Shown piece after piece: positions 1-7,849 of a stretch of DNA of 20,000 bases. The notes below the pieces were generated by a model. That model saw only the letters and a list, made by a program, of their open reading frames with translations, searched no databases and was not told the origin of the DNA. Within the stretch, counting starts at the first letter, position 1, and each line of letters opens with the position of its first letter. Both the position numbers and the translations under genes were made by a program. Origin of the DNA: Prorocentrum cordatum (taxonomy: Eukaryota > Sar > Dinophyceae > Prorocentrales > Prorocentraceae); contig CAUYUJ010001436.1 in NCBI GenBank assembly GCA_963575745.1, positions 148,042-168,041 on the forward strand. The letters run 5' to 3'.

Positions 1-37
1 GTCATGTTCTAATCTTTTATAACTACTGTATAATGTT

Positions 38-172
38 GTGTTCTGCTCTGGACTCGCCGGCGTGACGTCGTGACACCTGTCAATTTTGAAATGTCGTCGA
101 ATCGGTCGTCGCTGCTACTGTTTGTTCCCGTGGCCAGCCTGACCTCGGCGCGCACGTCGCATTTGATTCTAG
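38..172. repeat. Dispersed ~130-bp repeat, copy 1
   Basis: This is the first of four diverged copies. The family shares TTCTGCTCTGGAC at its left, CGTGACGTCGTGACACCTGTCA, then ATCGGTCGTCGCTGCTACTG, TTGTTCC, GTGGCCAGC and a right end near GCGTTTGATT. Copies 1 and 2 are the most alike. Short open frames cross it, but they differ between copies, so I read it as a noncoding repeat of unknown class. Confidence 0.8.
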
Positions 173-289
173 TATGTTGCGGTCGATATTATGATGTGAA
201 TTTGATGCGACGCCGTGAATTCTTGGCTGCTGTACAGTATAGTACCATGTTATGTTCGCTTGGACTCCTGGGCTTGGTTCGGCCACCTC

Positions 290-552
290 AGGGGTTCCTC
301 TACAAGGTCGGCTCATCATTGCCGAGGTTTTGCCGGTGTCCCGTCTTCACGGTGTGTACCCGGACTACCTGCGATGTGGCTCCAGGGGCATCCAGTGCAA
401 AATCGCAATTGTCCACTTCAAGGGTTCCTTTACAAGGCCGGCTCATCTTAGCCGAAATCTGGACGGAAACGTCCATTTCTCAAGGTGTGTACCCAAACTT
501 CCATCGGGCGTTGGCAGAACTGGGTTTAGTGGGACCTGGTTTAATGATGTGT
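290..552. repeat. Tandem duplication, ~130-bp unit, two copies
   Basis: Unit 1 begins at about 290 and unit 2 at about 421. Both begin AGGGGTTCCT-TACAAGG and continue with CGGCTCATC and GCCG, and both end with GGTGTGTACCC (351 and 484). The offset is 130-133 bp. A third, weaker GTGTACC occurs at 549. No gene is seen. Confidence 0.7.
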
Positions 553-1098
553 ACCGGGGGACGCCCCCCCCCGCCCCATTTCACTAGCTGGAGCTGCCGT
601 CACCCGAAAAAACACCAGCCACGGCAAACCTGGTTGAGTGATCCTGGCCAATTTAAAGGCTCTGGGGCCCTATTACTAACCGGGTCCCCTTACCTGGGGT
701 CCTGGCTATACCCGATCCCATCCATCTGGCACTGAAGGCTTCCTTCCCAAGTCCCGCTCCCCCGAGCCGCCGGCGACGCCACCCCTGGTTCCAAGACATC
801 CTGGTGCCCATCGGCTCCTACGAGGCCGCCCACCCCGCGCAAGTGCTCCGCTGCTCGCGCGCAGCTGCACGTCCTTCCCTGGCAACCCCGCGCCGACCTG
901 CATGGTCTGATCGGGCTCCGTCTTTGTCTCTTTCTCCCGTCTCTTGCTCTTCAGCTTTGTGCCTGCATTCGCCTCCGGTGCAGCCCACCGCTCGTTTTGA
1001 CCGGCGCCTGACCGTCCGTCTCGCACACTCTGGCGCCCGCGGGCTCAAAAAGTTCGCTTGGATTCTGCCACAGCGTAGCACATGGTGGTAAGTTCTGT
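553..1098. other. GC-rich stretch without a supported gene
   Basis: Short open frames exist on both strands but none resembles a known family. One plus-strand frame at about 765-880 has mostly G/C-ending codons and an ordinary amino-acid mix, including the stretch FQDILVPIGSYEAAHP. It could be an exon scrap but has no supporting start, splice or homology evidence. The region ends where repeat copy 2 begins. Confidence 0.4.
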
Positions 1099-1231
1099 TA
1101 TGTTCTGCTCTGGACGGGCCGGCGTGACGTCGTGACACCTGTCACTTTTGATCTGTCGTCTAATCGATCGTCGCTGCTACTGTTTGTTCCTGTGGCCAGC
1201 GTGGGCTCGGCGTGCATGTCGCGTATGATAG
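1099..1231. repeat. Dispersed ~130-bp repeat, copy 2
   Basis: This is the best match to copy 1: TTCTGCTCTGGACGGGCCGG, CGTGACGTCGTGACACCTGTCA, GTCGCTGCTACTGTTTGTTC, then GTGGCCAGC. It is preceded by GTTATG, as copy 1 is preceded by AATGTTGTG. Confidence 0.8.
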
Positions 1232-1316
1232 GACGGCATTGCTCGGTCTCGGCTATTTTATACTCTTTGACGTTCTGTCCGTTTCTGTTCTATTCTCAGT
1301 ACGCATCATTCAATAT

Positions 1317-1405
1317 ATTCTGCTCTCGACGGGGCGGCGCGGCGTCTAATCGGTCGTTGCTGCGCCTGTTTTTCTCCTGTGGCCAGCCTTATTTCGGCGT
1401 GGATG
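1317..1405. repeat. Dispersed ~130-bp repeat, copy 3 (shortened)
   Basis: It keeps TTCTGCTCTCGACGG, TCTAATCGGTCGTTGCTGCG and TCCTGTGGCCAGCCT but lacks the ACGTCGTGACACCTGTCA middle, so it carries an internal deletion of about 35-40 bases relative to copies 1 and 2. Confidence 0.65.
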
Positions 1406-1509
1406 CTGCGTTGGACAGGGCGCAATGCATCGGCCGTTGCTGCGTCAAATAGTCTTCAACGACATTCGGTTCCATTTTGTTCTAATGTTTCATACTGCAT
1501 TCTTCTCCG

Positions 1510-1635
1510 TCTTGTTCTCAAGGCCGGCATGACCTCGTGCTGCCTGTCACGTTGGGTCGTCCAATCGGTCGTTGCTGCGCCTGTCTGTTCCTGTGGCCAG
1601 CCTGACGTGGGCGCACCCGTCGCGTTTGATTGTAT
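1510..1635. repeat. Dispersed ~130-bp repeat, copy 4
   Basis: It reads TTGTTCTCAAGGCCGGCATGA, CCTGTCACGTTGGGTCGTCC, AATCGGTCGTTGCTGCGCC, TGTTCCTGTGGCCAGCCTGA and GCGTTTGATTGTA. Copies 3 and 4 share the GTTGCTGCGCCTGT variant, so they form a sub-pair distinct from copies 1 and 2. Confidence 0.75.
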
Positions 1636-1639
1636 TAAA

Positions 1640-2540
1640 GTACGGTCAACTATCTTATGATGTTCCTCGTCCGGTAATGGCTCACTCTACTATGCTACAG
1701 AAAACGATGTTCTGCTCAGCTCTGTCATAAGAAAACCTGTCATGGTATGTGTTGCTCTTATGCTATGTTATGTTTTGCGATTTACCTTACTACCTGCTCA
1801 TTTTGGTTTGTTATGCTTTGCTCAGGTTTTGACACACCTACTCAACTATATTACAGTCTAGGAGGTTACATGATACTCGTTGCCGTAGTGGCAGCAATCG
1901 TACAACAATTCGGCTATGCCTCGCTGGTTACGTTGTGCCCTGCTCATAATGTCATGTCATGTTACGCTATTTTACGCGATTCCTCCTTTAGATGTAACAA
2001 ACTGTGATGGTCGACTGCATTCGTTGCCGTTGTGGTCGCACAAATACAGCACGTCTGGTCTGTACTGTTCGGAGCGGTTAAGATCTACTATGTTATGCTC
2101 CGTTCTGTCATGCAATCGTTTGCTATGATATGGCATGCTCGGTGCTGTGGTATGTGATGACGATGTGATATGTTCTGCTATGCCGATAAATGCTTTGCAA
2201 TGATATGCTATGACATGTCATGTTACGTTGCTATGCCTCGTTTTGCCATGGTATGCTTTGTCAAGCTGTGCTGTGCTCTGTTCTGAGACGCCGTGCTATA
2301 CTATTGTCTGTTCTATCATGCTATAGTATGTTCTAGTATGTCATAGTGTGGTATGCGCGCATGTGTTACGCTGTGTAAGATAATGCAGTGTTCTGTATGC
2401 TCCGCTCTATCATACCATGCTTTGTTATGTTATGTGAGGCAGTGTTATTTTATGATATGGTGTGTGTTATTTGCTCAATTGTTATGCAATGGTCTGTCAT
2501 GCTATCTTATCTTACGCTCTGCGCTGTTAGTTATGTTTCG
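1640..2540. repeat. Degenerate TATGC/ATGTT pentanucleotide block
   Basis: This ~900-bp, comparatively AT-rich block is made largely of five-base words such as TATGC, TATGT, CATGC and TATGA, for example TATGCTATGTTATGTT near 1760 and ATGATATGCTATGACATGTC near 2200. The phase is often broken. It contrasts sharply with the very GC-rich DNA that follows. Open frames through it are short, cysteine-rich and repeat-driven, so no gene is called. Confidence 0.7.
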
Positions 2541-2643
2541 CCATGCTCACAGGGGCGGGAATCTCGGGGATTCTCGGTGGACCCGGGGATCTGGCGGCCG
2601 CGGTATGCAGAATGGGCAGGTCGGGTCTGGAGGGGCAGGAGTC

Positions 2644-3039
2644 TCGGGGGCGGCCGTGCATGCCGTCAGCGAGGCCCATGCCCCCTTGGTGCTGATCTGT
2701 GCCACGGGATCGCCGCGCTGCATGCCGGCGCGCGTCCCCGCGAGTGGACGCACGCGGACCTGTGGGAGCTCCTGGCGCCGCATTACCAGGGCGGCTACAT
2801 CGCAGCGCGCTGCGTGATAGGGCACCTCGATATGTGGAAGCCGCGGCGGCCAGGGGCGTCGCGTTGGAGGATCACGCCGGCAACGCGGACGCCGACGAAC
2901 TGGCGGGGGCCGCGGCGCGCGCTCAGCTCCAGGCGACGGCTCTCTGCACGCAGCGGCAGGTGCAGCTGCACGCCCTCTGGGTGCTCCAGCGGGCGCTGGC
3001 GGCCACTGAAGTGGCCGCGCTGCGGGCGAACCGCGAGAA
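2644..3039 (+). pseudogene. Retroelement RNase H domain remnant, frameshifted (fragment A)
   Basis: RNase H cuts the RNA strand of RNA:DNA hybrids during retroelement replication. The C-terminal two-thirds of the fold can be followed across three frames. Frame 1 gives a strand ending in HAPLVLI (to about 2690). Frame 0 gives ADLCHGIAAL, whose Asp codon at 2694 sits where the third catalytic Asp of RNase HI lies, then HADLWELL at 2751 and a strand ending GHLD near 2830. Frame 2 gives GVALEDHAGNADADELAG, whose Asp codon at 2894 fits the last catalytic Asp in the family pattern GN..AD.LA. The two Asp codons are about 67 codons apart, close to the family spacing. A helical tail runs on to about 3039. 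The N-terminal DGS strand is missing. At least two frame changes (near 2690 and 2830) make it a dead copy. No reverse transcriptase is seen beside it. Assignment to RNase H is from motifs; the element type (LINE or LTR) is unknown. Confidence 0.7.
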
Positions 3040-3450
3040 CTCGGGGCCCGCGGGCCCCCGGGCGCGCCGGCGCTGGACAGGTGGGCCGCCGCGGCGGTCC
3101 CTCGCCGCGCAGCCTGGCCACTGGCCAACAGAGGGCGCTGCGGGCGCAGGCGGCGGCGGCGGCGGCCGGCGGCGGCCGGCGCGCCGGCCAGGCCGCCGCC
3201 CCCCACGCCGCGCCCCTGCCAACCGCCGAGGCCGCGGGGCGAGGCGTGCCGCCGCGAGGCGGTCCGCCGAGGCCCGGTGCAGGGTCGCCCGCCTCCAGTG
3301 CGGCGCGGCGGCCCTGCGGCGGCAGGCGCTGCCTGCCCGGCCCTGCGTGGGCAGGGGGGGCACTTCGCTGCCGCCCCGCGCCGCCGCGCTTCTGCTTGTG
3401 CGTCGCGGGGAGGGCTGGGGGGCCCCAGGCGGACTGTTCGGGGATCTGCT
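3040..3450. other. Extremely GC-rich DNA without a supported gene
   Basis: GC is very high by eye, with runs such as GGCGGCGGCGGCGGCCGG near 3150. Long open frames exist on both strands because stop codons are rare at this composition. They are Ala/Arg/Gly/Pro-rich and lack domains. It could be the decayed 3' part of the retroelement whose RNase H lies just upstream, but nothing recognisable remains. Confidence 0.5.
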
Positions 3451-3640
3451 GGCCCGGGTCAAGCCAGACCCGGGTCAGCAGGACACCGAAAACTGCCATG
3501 CAGGAAAAACAAAAGCTGCAACGCAGGTCTCCGCAAGCCCGGGTCGGCCAACAGGCGCGGCCGCCTCGCGGCCAAGAGCGGCTCGCTAACCCGGGTCAGC
3601 CAGAGGGGGTCTTCGCAGGATCCTGCAGGATCCGGCGCCC
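3451..3640. repeat. Interspersed CCCGGGTCAGC motif and BamHI-type palindrome
   Basis: The near-palindromic word CCCGGGTC recurs at about 3453, 3468, 3539 and 3592, usually as ACCCGGGTCAGC. At 3618-3633 there is a perfect 16-base palindrome, GGATCCTGCAGGATCC. No gene is seen. Confidence 0.6.
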
Positions 3641-3771
3641 TGGCTGAACCCCCGTCTGCACTGACCCCCGTCTCGAGGCTCCCGAGGACTGGCGCGCCGC
3701 GCTGCGCCGGCGGCTCGCGTCGCTGGCCGGGCCGCCTGATGGAGGCTAGCGCCGGCGGCTTCGTGCCGCAG

Positions 3772-3813
3772 CCCCCCTCCCTCCCTCCCCCTCCCCCCTC
3801 CTCTTCCCCCTCC
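3772..3813. repeat. Short C/T tract
   Basis: About 42 uninterrupted pyrimidines on the plus strand, mostly CCCTCC-type words. It is a smaller relative of the long pyrimidine tracts elsewhere in the window. Confidence 0.85.
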
Positions 3814-3837
3814 GCGCCACAGGGCTTCTTCGCGCTT

Positions 3838-4078
3838 GCAAGACATGCCAATCCGTGCAAGGCAAGGCCACGCAACATCAGGCAGCAGCACCAACCACTG
3901 CCAACCAAGCAATGCCAAGCAACGCAAATTACTGCAAGGCAGTGCGCAGCAATACCTAGCAATGCCAAGGAATGCCGAGTAACGCCAAGCAGCGCCAAGC
4001 AACGCAAAGCAATGCCAAGCAATGCAAAGCATTGTCAAGAAATGCCTCGACATGCCAAGCAACGCGCCCATGCAATGG
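3838..4078. repeat. AAGCAATGCC pentamer/decamer satellite
   Basis: About 240 bp of tandem five-base words, typically AAGCAATGCC, CAACGCAAAG and TGCCAAGCAA, with substitutions but mostly kept in five-base phase. The reverse complement is built from GGCAT and TGCTT words, which links it to the TATGC block at 1640-2540 and the short block at 15073-15152. Open frames across it are period-driven. Confidence 0.85.
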
Positions 4079-4141
4079 TACGTTTGGTACGTTTTCTCCT
4101 AATTGGGGTCGCGTCGGGCTCATTTAAACTGTTCACCACGT

Positions 4142-4352
4142 CCTAAATGGGGTACTTGTTCTCTCTGGACGCCCCCGCGCAGCAAAATCTCACCCTCTTC
4201 TCCTCTTCCTTTTTTCCCACATCCAAAGTGGCGTTTTTGCTTTTGTCTGGACACCCCCGCGCAGGAAAGAACACCTCACCCTCATCTCCTCTTCTTTTAC
4301 CCGTTTCCCAACTGGGGCTCTTGTTTTTAATGGGCCCCCCCCCGCGCAGGAA
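4142..4352. repeat. Tandem repeat, ~81-84-bp unit, 2.5 copies
   Basis: Units start with TGGGG or TGGCG at about 4148, 4229 and 4313. Each has a CTCTTGTTTT-like stretch, then GGACGCCCCCGCGCAG (variants GGACACCCCCGCGCAGGAA and GGGCCCCCCCCCGCGCAGGAA), then CTCACCCTC-TCTCCTCTTC. The third unit is cut off after the GCGCAGGAA box. Confidence 0.85.
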
Positions 4353-4383
4353 CCAGTAGAACACAGAACAGAAAACCCACGCC

Positions 4384-4500
4384 GCACGCTCCTACACTCA
4401 GAACATGACCGCCACCGCCAGCTCACCATCACTCACCATCATTGCCATCATCATCAGTACCCCACCCGCGCACACTCACACACTTAAGCACTATTAACAC
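4384..4500. repeat. Degenerate CAC/ATC-rich short repeats
   Basis: It contains CACCATCACTCACCATCATT and CATCATCATCAGTACC, then CACACTCACACAC-type words. It is simple-sequence DNA of low order and no gene is seen. Confidence 0.5.
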
Positions 4501-4561
4501 ACTCATGCGCTCGTATTGGGGAAGTCTCGAGCGGGGGTCTCGCTCGTCTGTGACTGAATGG

Positions 4562-4880
4562 CGGAAAGTCTCAGGCGGGAGCCCCCTCCCTATGGCCCCC
4601 CCGCTTCCTGTTTCTAATCCGAGGCGGCCATCGGAATACCATATCAAAACACAGGTTGTGTGCCCATCGAGTCGCCAGACCTCCGTTCCCAGTCCTGATT
4701 GTGATGAAATTGGCAGGAAATCTCAGGCGGCATCCAACACCGTGTTGGGCCCGCGCTTCGCCTTACGAATCCGAAACGGCCATCGCAATGCATTTAGAAC
4801 GTATATGGTGTCCAGTGCCACTTTCGAATGCTCGCCAGAGCTCCGTTCCCAGTGCCAATTTCGAGATTCTGGGCCCAAGT
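4562..4880. repeat. Tandem duplication, ~152-160-bp unit, two copies
   Basis: Paired landmarks are TCAGGCGG at 4571 and 4723, CGGCCATCG at 4625 and 4777, and CGCCAGA-CTCCGTTCCCAGT at about 4674 and 4834. The spacing is 152 bp, growing to 160 through a small insertion. No coding potential is conserved between the two copies. Confidence 0.75.
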
Positions 4881-5094
4881 GTACGCCATCTCTGTCCCTT
4901 CGAACTCCCCAGACGAGCTCACAAGCTCGATCCTGCATGCCCGGAGCCAACCGTAAGAGCCCACGCGTATGGCTGAGGTGCGCGGCAGGGGTGCGAAAAG
5001 GGCCTCGGCCACCGTCGACGCTCTGCGAGCGGGGCGCGGCCAGCGACAGAGGCCGAGGATGGGCCGATAGGGGAAGGATGCAGGGGCAGGTTTT
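4881..5094. other. GC-rich spacer, nothing recognised
   Basis: Mixed sequence between the 152-bp duplication and the foldback element. Open frames here are short fragments without recognisable motifs. Confidence 0.4.
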
Positions 5095-5257
5095 AGGCCG
5101 GGCGTGTCCTCCTACAGGGGGGATTCTGGACGAAAAATAAAAAACTGTCACGAAGTGCTCCAACATGGTCAAAAACAAATAATAGAAAAATCCTCCCCTG
5201 ACTATTTTTCGGACTATTTTTGCATATTCCCCCTCTGTAGAAGGACAGGCCCGACCT
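5095..5257. mobile_element. Foldback (MITE-like) element, family 1 copy A
   Basis: The ends are inverted copies. The left end reads AGGCCGGGCGTGTCCTCCTA then CAGGGGGG. The reverse complement of the right end reads AGGTCGGGCCTGTCCTTCTA then CAGAGGGGG. The interior is AT-rich (AAAAATAAAAAACTG on one side, AATAGTCCGAAAAATAG read from the other). It is about 163 bp long and has no coding capacity. No clear target-site duplication is seen. A related copy lies at 9856-10035. This fits a non-autonomous DNA transposon remnant; superfamily unknown. Confidence 0.7.
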
Positions 5258-5297
5258 GAGGTAAATTTGGGGAATCGCTCCTCCGTGCTTTGCGGGT

Positions 5298-5425
5298 TGA
5301 CTGTAAGCCGCTCCGGGCTCTTCGTGCTCCCACGCCTCCGCTCCTGGGACTGACCTTGAAAGGTCGGAAACAACTGTGAGCCACCTCGGGCCGTTCGCGC
5401 TCGCAGAACTGACGCCCCGGGAGGG
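5298..5425. repeat. Tandem duplication, ~73-bp unit
   Basis: CTGTAAGCCGCTCCGGGCTCTTCGTGCTC-type sequence at 5301 is repeated as CTGTGAGCCACCTCGGGCCGTTCGCGCTC-type sequence at 5374. Each is followed by an ACTGAC box. Confidence 0.6.
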
Positions 5426-5427
5426 GC

Positions 5428-5500
5428 CCGGTGGCATACTGGCACTTTGGCGCCCTGGCATCCCTGACATCCCTGGCGTCCAGGCAGAGACCCCGCAAGT
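5428..5500. repeat. CTGGCATCC degenerate minisatellite, part 1
   Basis: Words of the type CTGGCATCC, CTGACATCC and CTGGCGTCC follow one another at about nine bases. The same word family returns at 5735-5860, on the far side of the ACAGGTCCC minisatellite. Confidence 0.6.
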
Positions 5501-5519
5501 GTGAGAGAGTCTCGCAGCT

Positions 5520-5724
5520 CCCGCAGGCCCCGCGGGTCGCACACGCCCCACAGGTCACACAGGTCCTACGGGTCCCACAGGTCGTACAGGCCCCACAGGA
5601 CTTACAAGTCCCGTGCGCCCTACAGGCCCCACAGGCGGCACTGGTTCCACAGCTCCCACGGGTCGCACGGGTCGCGCACGTCCCACAGGGCCCGCAGGCC
5701 CCGCAGGTCGCACGGGTCTCAAAT
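5520..5724. repeat. 9-bp minisatellite, consensus CACAGGTCC
   Basis: About 22 tandem nine-base words of the form YRCRGGYCC (CACAGGTCC, TACGGGTCC, CGCAGGCCC). Because the unit is three codons long, all six frames tend to stay open and give tripeptide repeats: TGP on the plus strand, GPV on the minus strand, resembling collagen. No start, no flanking coding sequence and no preference for one frame support a protein. Confidence 0.9.
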
Positions 5725-5734
5725 GTTCCAGGAA

Positions 5735-5860
5735 GGTTGCCACGCATCCTGGAATCCTGGGATCTTGCCGCGCTGGCATCCAGGCCTCCTGGCCGCCTGG
5801 CATCCTGGTATCGTGGCTTCCTGGCTCCCCGGTGTTCCAGCATGGCATCTAGCACCACCA
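5735..5860. repeat. CTGGCATCC degenerate minisatellite, part 2
   Basis: It continues the word family of 5428-5500, for example CTGGAATCCTGGGATC, CTGGCATCCAGGCCTCCTGG and CTGGCATCCTGGTATCGTGG. It flanks the 9-bp minisatellite and no gene is seen. Confidence 0.65.
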
Positions 5861-6318
5861 TCATCGTCAATCGCCGGTGGTCATTCACGTGTACACCAAG
5901 GAGATCATCATGTGGGGTCACTTGTCATTTGTTTTTCGCATTCTGGGCCTCTGGAAGCCTGGCCCCTCTTTGAGCCAACGGGAGCCCTCCCGAGGCCTCT
6001 GGAAGTCATTTATGAAACCTCCGCAGATCTCCAGAGACCTGCCAGGAAGAGCCTCCCATGCCCTCCTTGTCCTGCGATGTCGAAGCCTCTTGTGACTTCC
6101 TCCCCCGCGGGGATCTCGACCCCCCACGGGCCCCCATGCGTCGCAAACGGTGAGCCAGCTCTTTCTTTGGCAGTCTGGGCGCTGGAGTTCTGGGGAGGGC
6201 AAGACGGGCAGTTGCAACAACAAAAAAGCTCGGGCGGCTCTCGCGGCGCACGCCCACCAAAAGCAGCGCCAGCCCCCAACACCGCCGACAGATGGCGTCG
6301 GGTGGGCGGGGCGCCATC
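5861..6318. other. Mixed sequence without a supported gene
   Basis: This stretch has no tandem order and no recognisable protein. Short open frames occur on both strands. On the minus strand it lies directly 3' of the stop codon of the possible exon at 6319-6654, so if that exon is real this would be its 3' flank. No polyadenylation signal is evident, and dinoflagellates often lack a canonical AATAAA. Confidence 0.35.
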
Positions 6319-6654
6319 TCAGAGAGCGTCCTGGGCTCGGCGCCACCTCGTCGCCTCGGCGATGATGCCTGGGTTCGACCTGATGTCGACTGGGAGGCCC
6401 ACGTGCGACGCCTTGTGCGACGTCACGAACCGCCGCTTGTGGCAGACGTGCAAGCCGTGGTCGAAGAGGATGCTGGAGGCATTGCTCGACCGCACCTTGA
6501 AGTCCTGCACCGCGAGGCGGGATCGCGGGGCGTTGGGGTCGTATCGGCCCAGGGGCTTGCTCTTTGCGGACGCGTGGCACGCGGGGCTCTGCTGGAACCT
6601 GTCGCGCGCCTCCGACGTGGAGGAGAAGCTCGCCCTGCTCGTCGTGGAGGACAA
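6319..6654 (-). CDS. Possible 3' coding exon, function unknown
   Basis: I do not recognise the product. The frame is open for about 110 codons to a TGA at 6319-6321. It also stays open upstream beyond 6654 to about 6837 without an ATG, so the coordinates given are a minimum and the 5' edge may be a splice site. In favour of coding: Lys is always AAG, Asp always GAC, His always CAC, Ile always ATC and Phe always TTC, and the amino-acid mix is ordinary (motifs NASSILFDHGLH, HKRRFVTSHK, RSNPGIIAE). Against: the opposite strand has an overlapping open frame (about 6362-6714) that shares the same third positions and so has equally high GC3. That frame uses Trp, Cys and TTG Leu codons heavily, so I prefer the minus strand. 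No signal peptide or membrane segment is seen. It could be an exon of a live gene, a processed fragment, or chance. Confidence 0.4.
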   Translation of the reverse strand: MSSTTSRASFSSTSEARDRFQQSPACHASAKSKPLGRYDPNAPRSRLAVQDFKVRSSNASSILFDHGLHVCHKRRFVTSHKASHVGLPVDIRSNPGIIAEATRWRRAQDAL

Positions 6655-6873
6655 GCTGCCGGCCGACCTGCTGCGGTGCGGGATGCAGCGGACGGAAGAT
6701 CCGACCGTGACGTAGCCGGCGGCAGATCCGACCTTGGCTCCCCTCAGGAAGTCCGCCGCGGACCCAGGGCTCGTCAGCGCCTGGGCAGGAAGACGCCAGC
6801 CAGACGCATGCTGACATCCTGGCAGGGCCCATCCTGAGACCAGGGTCGGTGTATCTGCTCTCCTGGCCGGGCC

Positions 6874-7058
6874 AGGGATCGAGTGGGGGATTGAGTTCAG
6901 AATTGATTTACCCTCAAGTGTATTCTTCTGTCGAATCTACGAGCACTAGGTATCAATTTCGTAGAGCTACTTACATTTTACGACTTGTTTCGCAGATCCG
7001 ACGAAAAAAACAAGTCTGGGGTAACTCAATTCTGCTGTCGATTCCTTACTCGAAGGGA
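6874..7058. mobile_element. Foldback (MITE-like) element with 5-bp target-site duplication
   Basis: The element spans 6879-7053 (about 175 bp) and is flanked by AGGGA at 6874-6878 and 7054-7058. Its ends are long inverted repeats of about 60-65 bases: both start TCGAGT and share CAGAATTGA-TTACCC and then CG-ATCT-CGA (left arm read forward, right arm as reverse complement). A ~45-base unpaired centre remains. It is clearly lower in GC than its surroundings and has no coding capacity. This is the clearest mobile element of the window. The superfamily is unknown. Confidence 0.8.
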
Positions 7059-7229
7059 AGGCATACCATACACCTGGCCAGCCTGCTCAAGGTCGGTGGG
7101 GAGGTGTATGACTTGCGCCCGCCGAGCGCTGTGGAGCCGCCCCTGCCCTTCGCCGGCTTCGGCTGCGCCGGCGGCGGGTGCTGCCTCCTCCGAGGACAGC
7201 AAAAGCGACACAGACGTTCAACTTTCGGA
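7059..7229. other. Spacer between two foldback elements
   Basis: GC-rich, non-repetitive sequence. It contains GCCGGCTTCGGCTGCGCCGG, which can form a short hairpin. No gene is seen. Confidence 0.4.
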
Positions 7230-7350
7230 GGTCCGCGTGGATTTCTTCGAAGCGGGCGCTGGGCCCCCCCCCTCCCCAGCGCGCGCCAGGGGCGGCGCCG
7301 GAGGCGCCGCCAGGGGGGCCCAACGCCAATCTGAGAAATCCGCGCGGACC
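7230..7350. mobile_element. GC-rich foldback element with nested hairpin
   Basis: The left arm GGTCCGCGTGGATTTCT and the right arm AGAAATCCGCGCGGACC are inverted copies. Further in, CTGGGCCCCCC and GGGGGGCCCAA also pair. At the centre GGCGGCGCCGGAGGCGCCGCC (7291-7311) is a perfect 9-bp stem with a 3-base loop. It is about 121 bp long. No target-site duplication is seen, so it may be a decayed element or simply a structured repeat. Confidence 0.55.
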
Positions 7351-7849
7351 CTGTTAGTGCCAATCCGAGAGTGCCGTGGTCTCCTCGACTCTTGTTATTT
7401 TTTGGGGCAGTCGGGCCGCTGGAGCTGCAGCCAAAACTCCTTGGGAAAATCCTCTGTGTCCTTTGCGCCCTCGCGCCGGGCCGAGGCCTGCAGCCCCCCC
7501 AAAGCTGCCAGACGACGACGACAGCGATGATCCTGCCCTCCCACCCCTGACGCTTCTTCGATTCCTGATGGTCGCCTCCGCGACCTCGCTCGGGCCCTCC
7601 ATCGCCGGGGCGCCCGGTCGCTCGGCTGGGGGGGGGGCGGCGGCTCGGGGCTGGGCCCAGCCCGGCCTCTCGAACGGGCGTGGCTGCGGAGTCGGCCGGG
7701 GAAGGGTGACCTGCACCTCTGCCGTCTCGACATCATCGCGCTGGGGTTTTTGTTTCTGTTTCTTTGGTCTGAGGTACTCACTCTGGGGACCTTTTTGGAG
7801 CCAATCGCTCCGCTCGTGCGTCGAAGCGGCGTCGAACGTCCGCCGACTC
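7351..7849. other. GC-rich sequence, no gene supported
   Basis: A minus-strand frame stays open from about 8181 to 7354, running through the 11-bp minisatellite. Part of it (about 7560-7770) has an ordinary look, for example AMEGPSEVAEAT and DDVETAEVQVTLP. Codon choice is mixed, the frame depends on the minisatellite, and no family is recognised, so I do not call it. Confidence 0.35.

Noticed and set aside
2388-3647. Single 419-codon open frame as one gene
   Set aside because: It starts inside the pentamer block and only its middle matches RNase H, in a frame that changes twice. The rest is GC-driven.
5555-5848. Collagen-like GPV repeats on the minus strand
   Set aside because: A 9-bp minisatellite gives tripeptide repeats in every frame. 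There is no GXY regularity beyond the repeat, no signal peptide and no conserved end domain.
7741-7800. Tiny intron on the minus strand (GTGAGTACC to CCCCAG)
   Set aside because: It would be about 41 bases, and neither flank is convincingly coding.
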